The notes beneath the pieces are model-generated. The model did not search any database and was not told where the DNA came from. It saw only the letters and a program-made list of their open reading frames with translations. The translations under genes were made by a program, and so were the position numbers. A DNA stretch of 8,773 nt from Nitrospirota bacterium (lineage in GTDB: Bacteria; Nitrospirota; Thermodesulfovibrionia; Thermodesulfovibrionales; UBA6898): assembly GCA_021787505.1 (NCBI GenBank), contig JAJYLU010000051.1, forward strand, positions 1-8,773, written 5' to 3'. Every line of letters starts with the position of its first letter. Positions within the stretch are counted from its first letter, which is position 1. Below are positions 1 to 6,409 of the stretch, piece after piece.

Positions 1-1333
1 TCTTCCTCGCGTCGACACGCTTCAGTTTTTTCCTCAGGAAATAAAAGAGGAGTGCGAAGTTGATGCCCGAAGCGAGGGCGTTGGCGAGAGCGAGCCCGGC
101 ATGCTTCATAGGCCCCATCAGGGCGAGGCTGAAGCCCACATTCGAAAGTACGCCGACCACCGCAATCTTCACCGGGGTCTTCGTATCCTGCATCGAGTAA
201 AAAGTGGCGGTCACCACCCTCACCCCCACGATCGACCATATGCCGACGGAATAAAAAAGCAGTGCCTCGGATGTCCCCCGGGTCGCCGCATAATCGAACT
301 GCCCTCTCTGAAAGAGCAGATTTACGATCGGTTCTCTTAGGGCGATAAGCCCCGCCATGGCAGGGACCGTTATGAAAAAGAGCAGGCGCAGGGCAAAAGA
401 AAAATCGTCCCTCAGCCTGTCGAAATCTCCCTTGACCGCATGTTCGGACAGGGCAGGCAGGACGGCCATCCCCATGGCAACGCCGAAGATTCCTATCGGA
501 AACTGCGTCAGCCTCATCGAGTAGTAGAGATAGGTAATGCTCCCCGAGGGAAGGTAAGATGCGAGGATGTTGCTCACCACGATATTCACCTGATTGACCG
601 CAAGTCCCATCGTTGCGGGGATGAGCAGGATTGACATCTTCTTGAGACCGGGGTGCCTGAAGTCCGGGGCAAAGCCGAGAGCGTAACCCTTTTTGAAAAA
701 AGAAGGCAGCTGGAAGGCGAACTGGACAAAGCCGCCTGCCAGTATCCCGAACGCAGCGACAATGATCGGCTGGCTCGCTCTTGATTCGAAAAAAACTATG
801 CTCAGGATCAACGTCACGTTGAGCATGGCGGGAGCGAGTGCGGGGATGAAGAAGACCTTCTTCGTGTTCAGCGCGCCCATCACAAGGGCGGCCAGGCTTA
901 TAAAGAGAAGAAACGGGAACATGATTCTGGTAAGAAGTACGGTTAATGAGAACTTCTCGGAAGATGAGAGAAAACCCGGGGCGATAGCGGTCACTATCGC
1001 GGGCGAAAAAAAGATTCCGGCTAGGCATACCAGTCCTACCACGATCATGATAAACGTAAAAGTGACCTTGACGAGCCGGCGTGCCTCCTCCTCGCCCTGT
1101 TTCCGGCGGTATTCCGTAAGCACGGGGATAAAAGCCGAGGACATCGCCCCTTCTGCAAAAAGTTCCCGCAGGAGATTCGGTATCCTGAAGGCCGCAAAAA
1201 AGGTGTCCGACAGGCCGGTTGCGCCGAAATACACCGCAAAGATCATGTCCCGGACAAACCCGAGCACCCGGCTTATGAACGTTGCAGCGGACATTACCCC
1301 TGCTGCTTTTGCAATCCTGCTTCTTTGGTCCAT
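1..1333 (-). CDS. murJ: Lipid II flippase MurJ (MviN family), C-terminus cut by window edge
   Basis: Integral inner-membrane flippase of the MOP superfamily that moves lipid II from the cytoplasmic to the periplasmic face during peptidoglycan synthesis. My minus-strand translation gives 444 residues without a stop before the window edge; family members are usually about 500-530 residues, so roughly the last 60-90 are missing. The N-terminus carries the MurJ signature: SRVLGFVRD at residues 21-29, then GATGLSDTFFAAFRIPN at 37-53 and LLRELFAEGAMSSAFIP at 54-70. Arg22, Arg28 and Arg56 match conserved cavity arginines of the family. The rest alternates hydrophobic helices with short basic loops, as expected for a 14-helix transporter. 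The ATG at 1333 is chosen because it places the signature at the usual distance; no strong Shine-Dalgarno precedes it. It lies 63 nt downstream of recQ on the same strand, so read-through or its own promoter is possible. Identification is secure. Confidence 0.95.
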   Translation of the reverse strand, partial: MDQRSRIAKAAGVMSAATFISRVLGFVRDMIFAVYFGATGLSDTFFAAFRIPNLLRELFAEGAMSSAFIPVLTEYRRKQGEEEARRLVKVTFTFIMIVVGLVCLAGIFFSPAIVTAIAPGFLSSSEKFSLTVLLTRIMFPFLLFISLAALVMGALNTKKVFFIPALAPAMLNVTLILSIVFFESRASQPIIVAAFGILAGGFVQFAFQLPSFFKKGYALGFAPDFRHPGLKKMSILLIPATMGLAVNQVNIVVSNILASYLPSGSITYLYYSMRLTQFPIGIFGVAMGMAVLPALSEHAVKGDFDRLRDDFSFALRLLFFITVPAMAGLIALREPIVNLLFQRGQFDYAATRGTSEALLFYSVGIWSIVGVRVVTATFYSMQDTKTPVKIAVVGVLSNVGFSLALMGPMKHAGLALANALASGINFALLFYFLRKKLKRVDARK

Positions 1334-1343
1334 TTCAGCGCTA

Positions 1344-1349
1344 ATTATA
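1344..1349 (-). promoter_or_regulatory. Candidate -10 box for murJ
   Basis: Read on the minus strand, this hexamer is a perfect TATAAT, ending 10 nt before the murJ ATG. Initiation at the usual distance would fall within a few bases of the start codon, giving an almost leaderless transcript. I see no good -35 box at 16-18 nt spacing (TCTGCA or CTGCAA at best). The gap is AT-rich, so chance occurrence is a real alternative. Confidence 0.3.
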
Positions 1350-1350
1350 G

Positions 1351-1386
1351 CAAAACAGCAAGGCATTGCAGAATTACTAGCCTGCT
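1351..1386 (-). terminator. Weak hairpin plus T-run after recQ
   Basis: On the minus strand, just after the recQ stop, AGCAGGC (1386-1380) can pair with GCCTTGCT (1364-1357) with one bulged base and a loop of about 15 nt, followed by GTTTTG (1356-1351). This could be a weak intrinsic terminator or attenuator separating recQ from murJ. The stem is short and the T-run has only four bases, so partial read-through seems likely if it works at all. Confidence 0.25.
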
Positions 1387-1396
1387 TAAAAATATC

Positions 1397-3568
1397 TCAC
1401 CCGGCTTTTCCCGGGGTTCTCCTCTGCATCCAAGCCCTCACCATTCTCGCCTCTTCGTAACTCACCGTGCCGTTGAAGTGCTCTATAACGGGGTTCAGAG
1501 CCCATTGTCCCATCGACAGGAAAAGTTCGCCGATCTCTTTCCGCTTCGCCGGATCGACGAGGCGGTCGATATCTACCTCTCGCCCTTCGCGGATAAGCTG
1601 TTCAAGGTGTGAGGAGACCGTGGAAGGAGAGAGCTTGCGCAATTTGGCGATATCCTCAAGGGACATTCCCTTTTTGGAAAACTCATAGGTCTCTTCGACC
1701 GTCTTGCCTTTCTTCCCGACCTTTGATACTCCTACACGGGATCCGAAATTGTCCGTTTCCCCTTCCGGAACCGCAACATCCGGATTTTCATCCAAATACT
1801 TGTTAATCTCCCGAATGAACTCTTCCCCATAGCGCTCAAGCTTTGCGTCGCCGATTCCGCTGATCCTTCTCATGTCCGGCAAAGTCGCGGGAAGGTGTCT
1901 GCACATCTCGTGAAGGGTCTTGTCCGAGAATATGACGTAGGGCGGAACGCGATGTTCTTCGGCCATCCTTTTCCTGAGACGGCGAAGCCTTTCGAAAAGG
2001 GCTTCATCATACTGTTCGGAACCACTCCCCGCTGCCGGTTTTGTCTTTGATATCACCTCCTGCCTCTTCAGCGCCTTCGCCTCTTCCCTGCCGTAAAGCA
2101 CGCCAAGGCCCTTCTGAGTCAGCTTCAGCACCGGGTAAGGATCGCCTTCCTGTCTGATCATGTCCTGTGCGAGGAGCTCACCGACAAGGAACCTCCAGTG
2201 TTGTTTATCATTATGTTTTCCCACGCCGTAGGCCTTTATTTCATGGTGTTTCAGTTCGCGGACGCGCTTTGTGTCGGCGCCTGTCACGATGTCTACGACA
2301 TGGCCTATTCCGAACCTCTGCCGGGTCTCCGAAATAGCCGACATTATAAGCTGCGCGTCCACGGTTATATCGATCTGCTCGACGGAGCCTGTGCATATGT
2401 CGCAGCCGCCGCAATTATCTTTGGGATAGTCCTCTCCGAAAAATCCGAGGAGCTGTCTCCTCCTGCAGACATTGTGGGATGCATACTCAACGACCCGATT
2501 AAGCTTGCGAAGCAAAATGGAGCGTTCGTTCTCGTCCTCTATCCTGTCGATGAAATATCGGACCTTCGGGATGTCCCCCCTGCCGAAAAGAAGCAGACAA
2601 TGGGCCGGCTCTCCGTCACGCCCGGCGCGGCCCGTTTCCTGGTAATAGCTTTCCATATTCTTGGGAAGGTCCGCATGGAGGACGAACCTTACGTTCGATT
2701 TGTCTATGCCCATTCCGAAGGCGATCGTCGCCACGATCACCTGAGCCTCATCCCTGTTAAACGCCTCCTGGTTTTTGTTTCGCTCCTCTGGGGACAACCC
2801 CGCGTGATAAGGGAGGGCGCCGATCCCTTTGGAAGCAAGGAAGTCGGCAGTCTCCATCACCGAATCGCGGGTCGTCCGATAAATAATGCCCGATTCGGCG
2901 TGATGAGCCCTGAGGAACCCGAGCATCTGGGATTCAACCCTTGATTTCGGCTTCACCTGATAGAAAAGGTTCTCCCGGTTAAATGAGGCCCGGACAATAA
3001 GGGGGATCCTGAGGCCGATTCTTTGAATGATATCTTCCTGGACTTTTTGGGTAGCGGTGGCGGTAAAGGCCGCGACCGGCACATCCGGGAATTCTTTTGG
3101 GATGAGAGAGAGGCTGAGATAATCCGGACGGAAGTCGTGGCCCCATTCGGATATGCAGTGGGCCTCGTCTATGGCAAAAAGCGAGATGGGGAAGGTCTTC
3201 AGGGCTGCGAGGAAATGAGGCATCGCAAAACGCTCGGGCGCAATATAGAGGAGCTTTATCGTGTTCCGCTTCAAAGCAAGGTACACATCGGACATTTCCT
3301 CTGCGGTCATCGAGCTGTTCATAAATGCAGCCGGTATCCCGTTCTCGCGCGCCGAATCGACCTGGTCTTTCATCAGGGAGATGAGAGGGCTGATTACAAC
3401 TGCCGTGCCCCCCGTCATTTTTGCCGGAAGCTGATAGCATAGTGATTTTCCGCCACCTGAAGGCATCACCGCAAAAACGTCCTTTCCGGCAAGAATGCTC
3501 CTGATGATATTTTCCTGATTCGGCCGGAAAGTCTGAAAACCAAAGACCGTCCTCAGTGTGTCGATCAT
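1397..3568 (-). CDS. recQ: ATP-dependent DNA helicase RecQ with C-terminal helix-turn-helix extension
   Basis: Superfamily 2 3'-5' DNA helicase of recombination and replication-fork repair, 723 residues against about 610 for E. coli RecQ. Domains in order: helicase core at residues 1-340 with motif 0 (FRPNQ, 14-18), Walker A PSGGGKS (36-42, Lys41), DEAH (134-137), the RecQ aromatic-rich loop (AHCISEWGHDFRP, 136-148), motif III FTATAT (168-173), motif V (AFGMGIDK, 283-290) and motif VI QETGRAGRDG (310-319, arginine finger). A zinc-binding region has Cys368, Cys386, Cys389 and Cys392, followed by an RQC winged helix at about 400-490. An HRDC domain spans about 520-592. After a linker, about 622-670 (SLEDIAKLRKLSPSTVSSHL) looks like the helix-turn-helix found at the C-terminus of some longer RecQ proteins. 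The ATG at 3568 fits the family start; AAGGGG lies 11 nt upstream, somewhat far. It is divergent from trpC. All catalytic motifs are intact. Confidence 0.96.
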   Translation of the reverse strand: MIDTLRTVFGFQTFRPNQENIIRSILAGKDVFAVMPSGGGKSLCYQLPAKMTGGTAVVISPLISLMKDQVDSARENGIPAAFMNSSMTAEEMSDVYLALKRNTIKLLYIAPERFAMPHFLAALKTFPISLFAIDEAHCISEWGHDFRPDYLSLSLIPKEFPDVPVAAFTATATQKVQEDIIQRIGLRIPLIVRASFNRENLFYQVKPKSRVESQMLGFLRAHHAESGIIYRTTRDSVMETADFLASKGIGALPYHAGLSPEERNKNQEAFNRDEAQVIVATIAFGMGIDKSNVRFVLHADLPKNMESYYQETGRAGRDGEPAHCLLLFGRGDIPKVRYFIDRIEDENERSILLRKLNRVVEYASHNVCRRRQLLGFFGEDYPKDNCGGCDICTGSVEQIDITVDAQLIMSAISETRQRFGIGHVVDIVTGADTKRVRELKHHEIKAYGVGKHNDKQHWRFLVGELLAQDMIRQEGDPYPVLKLTQKGLGVLYGREEAKALKRQEVISKTKPAAGSGSEQYDEALFERLRRLRKRMAEEHRVPPYVIFSDKTLHEMCRHLPATLPDMRRISGIGDAKLERYGEEFIREINKYLDENPDVAVPEGETDNFGSRVGVSKVGKKGKTVEETYEFSKKGMSLEDIAKLRKLSPSTVSSHLEQLIREGREVDIDRLVDPAKRKEIGELFLSMGQWALNPVIEHFNGTVSYEEARMVRAWMQRRTPGKAG

Positions 3569-3667
3569 CGTTTAAAGATCCCCTTTTCGATATCTTCGCC
3601 TAACGAATCACCGCATATTATCTTAGCACAAAAATCCGCCGGCGCCCGCCAGGGCCACATCGGCATC

Positions 3668-3697
3668 TTGAAAATCCTTTTCGACAACCTTTACAAT
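3668..3697 (+). promoter_or_regulatory. Candidate sigma-70 type promoter for trpC
   Basis: TTGAAA at 3668-3673 (five of six matches to the -35 consensus) and TACAAT at 3692-3697 (five of six to the -10 consensus) are separated by 18 nt. Initiation about 6-7 nt after the -10 box would fall on or next to the trpC ATG at 3703, implying a leaderless message. No Shine-Dalgarno sequence is visible between the -10 box and the ATG, which agrees. The call is by eye only. Confidence 0.45.
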
Positions 3698-3702
3698 TCG
3701 TT

Positions 3703-4485
3703 ATGTCGATTTTAGATATGATCGTGGAGCGGAAAAAAGAACGTCTGTTATTGGCAAGGCTCAGGAAGCCTCTGTCCGAACTAAAGGCTGTCATTCGCGA
3801 CATGGAACCTCCACGCGACTTCCACGGGGCCATAAGGAGAGGGGCAGGACCCATCAGGATGATCGCCGAGATCAAGAAATCGTCTCCCTCAAAAGGTCTT
3901 ATCAGAAAGGATTTCGATCCTGTTGCGATCGCTTCTATCTATGAGCGGAAGGCGGTCGATGCGGTTTCAGTCATAACCGAAGAGGACTTTTTTCGCGGCA
4001 GGCTCGATTTTCTGCCCGGCGTAAAAAATACGGTCGCTATACCGGTTTTGAGAAAGGACTTTGTCTTCGATGAATATCAGATCTATGAGGCAAGGGCGAA
4101 CGGGGCCGATGCGCTTCTCCTGATCGCCTCTATTCTCGGCAGCTCCCAGGCGTCTGATTATCTCCATCTTGCGCGGGAACTCCGCATTTCTGTCCTCCTT
4201 GAGGTCCACGACTCCGAAGAACTCGGGAAGGCCTTGGAGACAGAGGCCCGGATAATCGGCATCAACAACAGGGACCTCAAGACGATGACCATTGATCTTG
4301 CCACATCGGTCAGGTTAAGGAAGGCGATCCCCGACAACCGGATCGTGGTGAGTGAAAGCGGAATCAGCAGAAGGGAAGACGTGATCGCGATAGAATCCGC
4401 GGGGATCGATGCGATGCTGGTCGGGACCTGCCTCATGGAATCCGAAGATATAGGGGCGAAAATCGATCAGCTGCGTGGAGCGTAA
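3703..4485 (+). CDS. trpC: Indole-3-glycerol phosphate synthase
   Basis: Cytoplasmic (beta/alpha)8-barrel enzyme that closes the indole ring of 1-(2-carboxyphenylamino)-1-deoxyribulose 5-phosphate to give indole-3-glycerol phosphate, with loss of CO2 and water, in tryptophan synthesis. At 260 residues it is the normal length of the stand-alone enzyme. All catalytic positions known from the Sulfolobus enzyme are present: Glu56 and Lys58 in AEIKKSSPSKG, Lys118 in VLRKDF, Glu167 in LLEVHD, Asn188 in INNRDL, and Glu218-Ser219 in VSESGIS. The phosphate-binding end (GIDAMLVGTCLM, 234-245) is also typical. The N-terminus SILDMIVERKKERL matches the family start, so the ATG at 3703 is preferred over the in-frame ATG at 3718, although no ribosome binding site precedes it. 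It is the only plus-strand gene here, between divergent recQ and convergent tonB-like, with no other trp gene in the window. No truncation or missing residue seen. Confidence 0.96.
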   Translation: MSILDMIVERKKERLLLARLRKPLSELKAVIRDMEPPRDFHGAIRRGAGPIRMIAEIKKSSPSKGLIRKDFDPVAIASIYERKAVDAVSVITEEDFFRGRLDFLPGVKNTVAIPVLRKDFVFDEYQIYEARANGADALLLIASILGSSQASDYLHLARELRISVLLEVHDSEELGKALETEARIIGINNRDLKTMTIDLATSVRLRKAIPDNRIVVSESGISRREDVIAIESAGIDAMLVGTCLMESEDIGAKIDQLRGA

Positions 4486-4545
4486 CTCCCGTCGAATTCA
4501 GGGGGTTTTCAGCGGCACCGGCCCCTCTGGCATTCAACCATAGGG

Positions 4546-5400
4546 TTATCTCAGATAATACCCACCGTAGATATAGATGAAATGTCCCTGGATGGTGTAG
4601 GAGTCTCTTTTCCAGGAGTCCGGAAGAGGCCAGTACGGCTGGCCATCCTTAAGGGCCTTGATCGCTGCGTCGTCGAGCATCTTATAACCGGATGTCCTGA
4701 CCAGCTCGACCGCACCCAATCTGCCGTCCTTCAAGATGGTAAAACGGATCTTCAGGTCTCCATAAATGCCCTTTGCGGCCGCCTCAGGCGGGTATACCCA
4801 TATGCTTTCTATCTTTTGTCTGAGGTTCCTCATATAGCCCGCATAGCGGTAATCTTCGGTATCGAACGTAATCGAATCGTCTTTCTTCGGCCGTCCTTTG
4901 CCGGCCTTCTCTCCTGAATCATTTCTGGCGATCTCTTCTATCGTCTTTCTGTCGAAGAGGGCGTCGCGGTCCGCGTAGCCCGGCTTCGCCGACTCTACCG
5001 CGTTTCCTCTCTCCCCGGTCCCTTTTTCACCTGTTTTCGCCTCGCCTCCCTTCTTGCCTCCCTCCGAGGGCTTCGGGGGTACGCCTTCGGGCAGGGGTTT
5101 CCCGGTTTCTTTGCCCTCTCCCGGCACAACCGGTGTTTCCAGCGGCAGCGGAGGACGGCTCGGCAACTGCGGAGGGAGCCGCCGTGGCGGAGGTACCACC
5201 CGGGGCCTGGGAGGAAGCTCCGGCAGCGGTTTTGGCACGGGGAGAGGACGGATTTCCGGCTTTTCTAATTCTTCCGGCGTCACAAGGTTCGTTACAAATT
5301 CCTTTGCCTTTTTTATCTTGGGTTCAGGAACGAAATACAGGCCCGTGAAGAGCAAAAAATGAAAGGCCAGTGAGACAATCAGAAATTTCTTTATCGTCAA
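4546..5400 (-). CDS. TonB-family energy transducer
   Basis: Predicted periplasm-spanning protein of 284 residues anchored in the inner membrane, expected to pass energy from an ExbB/ExbD-type proton channel to outer-membrane receptors. Residues 6-24 form a single hydrophobic segment containing Ser10-x3-His14, which matches the SxxxH motif of the TonB transmembrane helix. Residues 43-92 are strongly proline-rich with Lys, Arg and Glu, followed by a Gly/Lys/Glu-rich stretch at about 93-140, the usual periplasmic spacer. Residues 189-277 are a TonB C-terminal domain (KIESIWVYPPEAAAKGIYG, then FTILKDGRL, VRTSGYKMLDDAAIKAL and WPLPDSW), ending in Tyr-rich IYGGYYLR. The start is TTG at 5400, supported by AGGAAG 8 nt upstream. 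It is the last gene of the five-gene minus-strand operon, 50 nt after the JAMM gene. No exbB, exbD or receptor is in the window, so the partner system is unknown; a TolA-like role is less likely but possible. Confidence 0.88.
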   Translation of the reverse strand: MTIKKFLIVSLAFHFLLFTGLYFVPEPKIKKAKEFVTNLVTPEELEKPEIRPLPVPKPLPELPPRPRVVPPPRRLPPQLPSRPPLPLETPVVPGEGKETGKPLPEGVPPKPSEGGKKGGEAKTGEKGTGERGNAVESAKPGYADRDALFDRKTIEEIARNDSGEKAGKGRPKKDDSITFDTEDYRYAGYMRNLRQKIESIWVYPPEAAAKGIYGDLKIRFTILKDGRLGAVELVRTSGYKMLDDAAIKALKDGQPYWPLPDSWKRDSYTIQGHFIYIYGGYYLR

Positions 5401-5408
5401 TTCGAAAA

Positions 5409-5414
5409 CTTCCT
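5409..5414 (-). promoter_or_regulatory. Ribosome binding site deciding the TTG start of the tonB-like gene
   Basis: AGGAAG on the minus strand ends 8 nt before the TTG codon at 5400-5398. The segment following that TTG is the short basic residue run and membrane helix expected at a TonB N-terminus, so the site and protein evidence agree on a non-ATG start. Confidence 0.65.
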
Positions 5415-5450
5415 GTGTGCTTAATCTTTCATGAAGTTGCTGCGCTCAGA

Positions 5451-5957
5451 TCAGAAACCTGGAGGGAACGGGCAGTGAATCTTCGCCTTCCTCACCGAGG
5501 ATTGACCGTTAAGGAAGTATGCTGAAATCTTGAAAAAATACTTCTCGACCGAGCCGGAGATGGTGCAGTCCCGGTTCTCCGCCCAAGTTTTCGTCTTCTC
5601 GTTATTGTTGATGGCGACAATAAGATATATCAGGTTCGCGGCCATTCCCCTGATATCCTCCGGGCTTGGATTCGGCAGTCCTTTCATATGCCCGAACTGA
5701 GTGTGGGAGTGGAAATCTCCGATAATCTGCAGCCGGTCGAACCGCGCCAGGATGGGGTCGATCTTCTTATGACTTCTGTCATGGGACACTACACCCTTCG
5801 GCCGTCTCGCCGCAGTCTGAAAGCTGAAGGCATGCTCGATGATAAAGCGGTCTTCAAGCTTATAACCGAGAAGAAAGCCGAGGCATTCGCGTTTATATAC
5901 TTCGGCCGAGCTCAGCAGCAGATCGAGAAAAGCGTTTTCGGATAAGTATACTCTCAT
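5451..5957 (-). CDS. JAMM/MPN (JAB1/Mov34-type) metalloprotease-like protein
   Basis: Predicted zinc-dependent hydrolase of the JAB1/MPN/Mov34 fold, 168 residues, consisting almost entirely of one MPN domain. Family members cleave isopeptide or peptide bonds, often next to ubiquitin-like proteins or sulfur-carrier proteins. Visible active-site elements are Glu24 in RECLGFLLG, then DFHSH with His83 and His85, and SPED with Ser98 and Asp101. These correspond to the E...HxH...SxxD JAMM signature, so the zinc ligands and catalytic acid appear complete. The spacer from the second His to the Ser is 12 residues rather than the usual 7, the extra segment being rich in Gly and Pro. No signal peptide or membrane segment is seen, so it is probably cytoplasmic. 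It starts 4 nt after the uspA-like stop with a weak ribosome binding site, suggesting translational coupling. The substrate is unknown and no ubiquitin-like or MoaD/ThiS-like gene is nearby. Confidence 0.8.
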   Translation of the reverse strand: MRVYLSENAFLDLLLSSAEVYKRECLGFLLGYKLEDRFIIEHAFSFQTAARRPKGVVSHDRSHKKIDPILARFDRLQIIGDFHSHTQFGHMKGLPNPSPEDIRGMAANLIYLIVAINNNEKTKTWAENRDCTISGSVEKYFFKISAYFLNGQSSVRKAKIHCPFPPGF

Positions 5958-5961
5958 TATT

Positions 5962-6408
5962 TCAATGCTTGGGAAGCCGCACGGAGAGTACCGGGCACGG
6001 GGCGTTCCGGACCACCTGTTCCGCCGTACTGCCGAAAAGCACCCTGTCTATTCCCCTGCGGCCATGCGTGCCGAGTACGATCAGATCGATCTCGTTCTCT
6101 CCCGTAAATTTCGTGATTTCCTCATTAGGTATGCCTTTGAGGACTATATGCTCTACACCCTGGAGTCCCCGCATCTCGTCGAGAAAGATCTTTTCAAGCT
6201 CGGCCTTGGCGCTCTTTTCCATATCCTGATAAATCTCGTCGATCGATACGTGCGGCACATACCAGCCGACGGTCTTGGCAACGTCGAAGATCACGTGGAT
6301 GATATAGAGTTTCGCACCGTACCGGCGGGCCATGTCCACGGCATAGGGAAGGGCATGGGAAGAACCTTCCGAGAAGTCCGTCGCGAAAAGAATCTTCTTA
6401 ATCTCCAT
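5962..6408 (-). CDS. Universal stress protein, UspA family (ATP-binding type)
   Basis: Small cytoplasmic Rossmann-like nucleotide-binding protein of 148 residues, a full-length single Usp domain. The N-terminal strand and loop ILFATDFSEGSSHAL (residues 6-20) holds the conserved Asp11. The C-terminal GTHGRRGIDRVLFGST (113-128) fits the G-x2-G-x9-G-S/T pattern of ATP-binding UspA proteins such as MJ0577, and the ending APCPVLSV is typical. Usp proteins usually dimerise and act in stress survival; the specific role cannot be read from sequence. The ATG at 6408 is well supported by GGGAGG 6 nt upstream, and that site lies in the end of the galT-like gene. The upstream gene's stop codon is 1 nt before this start and the JAMM gene follows after 4 nt, so it is firmly inside the operon. 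Nothing odd in the protein itself. Confidence 0.93.
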   Translation of the reverse strand: MEIKKILFATDFSEGSSHALPYAVDMARRYGAKLYIIHVIFDVAKTVGWYVPHVSIDEIYQDMEKSAKAELEKIFLDEMRGLQGVEHIVLKGIPNEEITKFTGENEIDLIVLGTHGRRGIDRVLFGSTAEQVVRNAPCPVLSVRLPKH

Positions 6409-6409
6409 C

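Noticed and set aside
693..1460. Long plus-strand open frame (255 codons)
   Set aside because: It lies antisense to murJ, has no family resemblance, and its composition is explained as the complement of a membrane-protein gene whose minus-strand translation is clearly MurJ.
2198..2944. Long plus-strand open frame (248 codons)
   Set aside because: Antisense to the helicase and zinc-binding part of recQ, whose motifs are all intact on the minus strand; no ribosome binding site or recognisable domain.
4499..4529. Stem CAG-GGGG / CCCC-CTG between convergent trpC and tonB-like, considered as a shared terminator
   Set aside because: The stem is bulged with a loop of about 16 nt, and no T-run follows it on either strand, so an intrinsic terminator cannot be supported.
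5054..5362. Gly/Ser-rich plus-strand open frame
   Set aside because: It is the complement of the proline-rich spacer of the tonB-like gene; low-complexity Gly/Ser is what the reverse of Pro/Arg codons gives.
5451..6408. JAMM plus stress-protein pair as a possible antiphage system
   Set aside because: No cyclase, ubiquitin-like protein, E1/E2-like enzyme, effector or mobile-element context is present; the neighbours are housekeeping genes.
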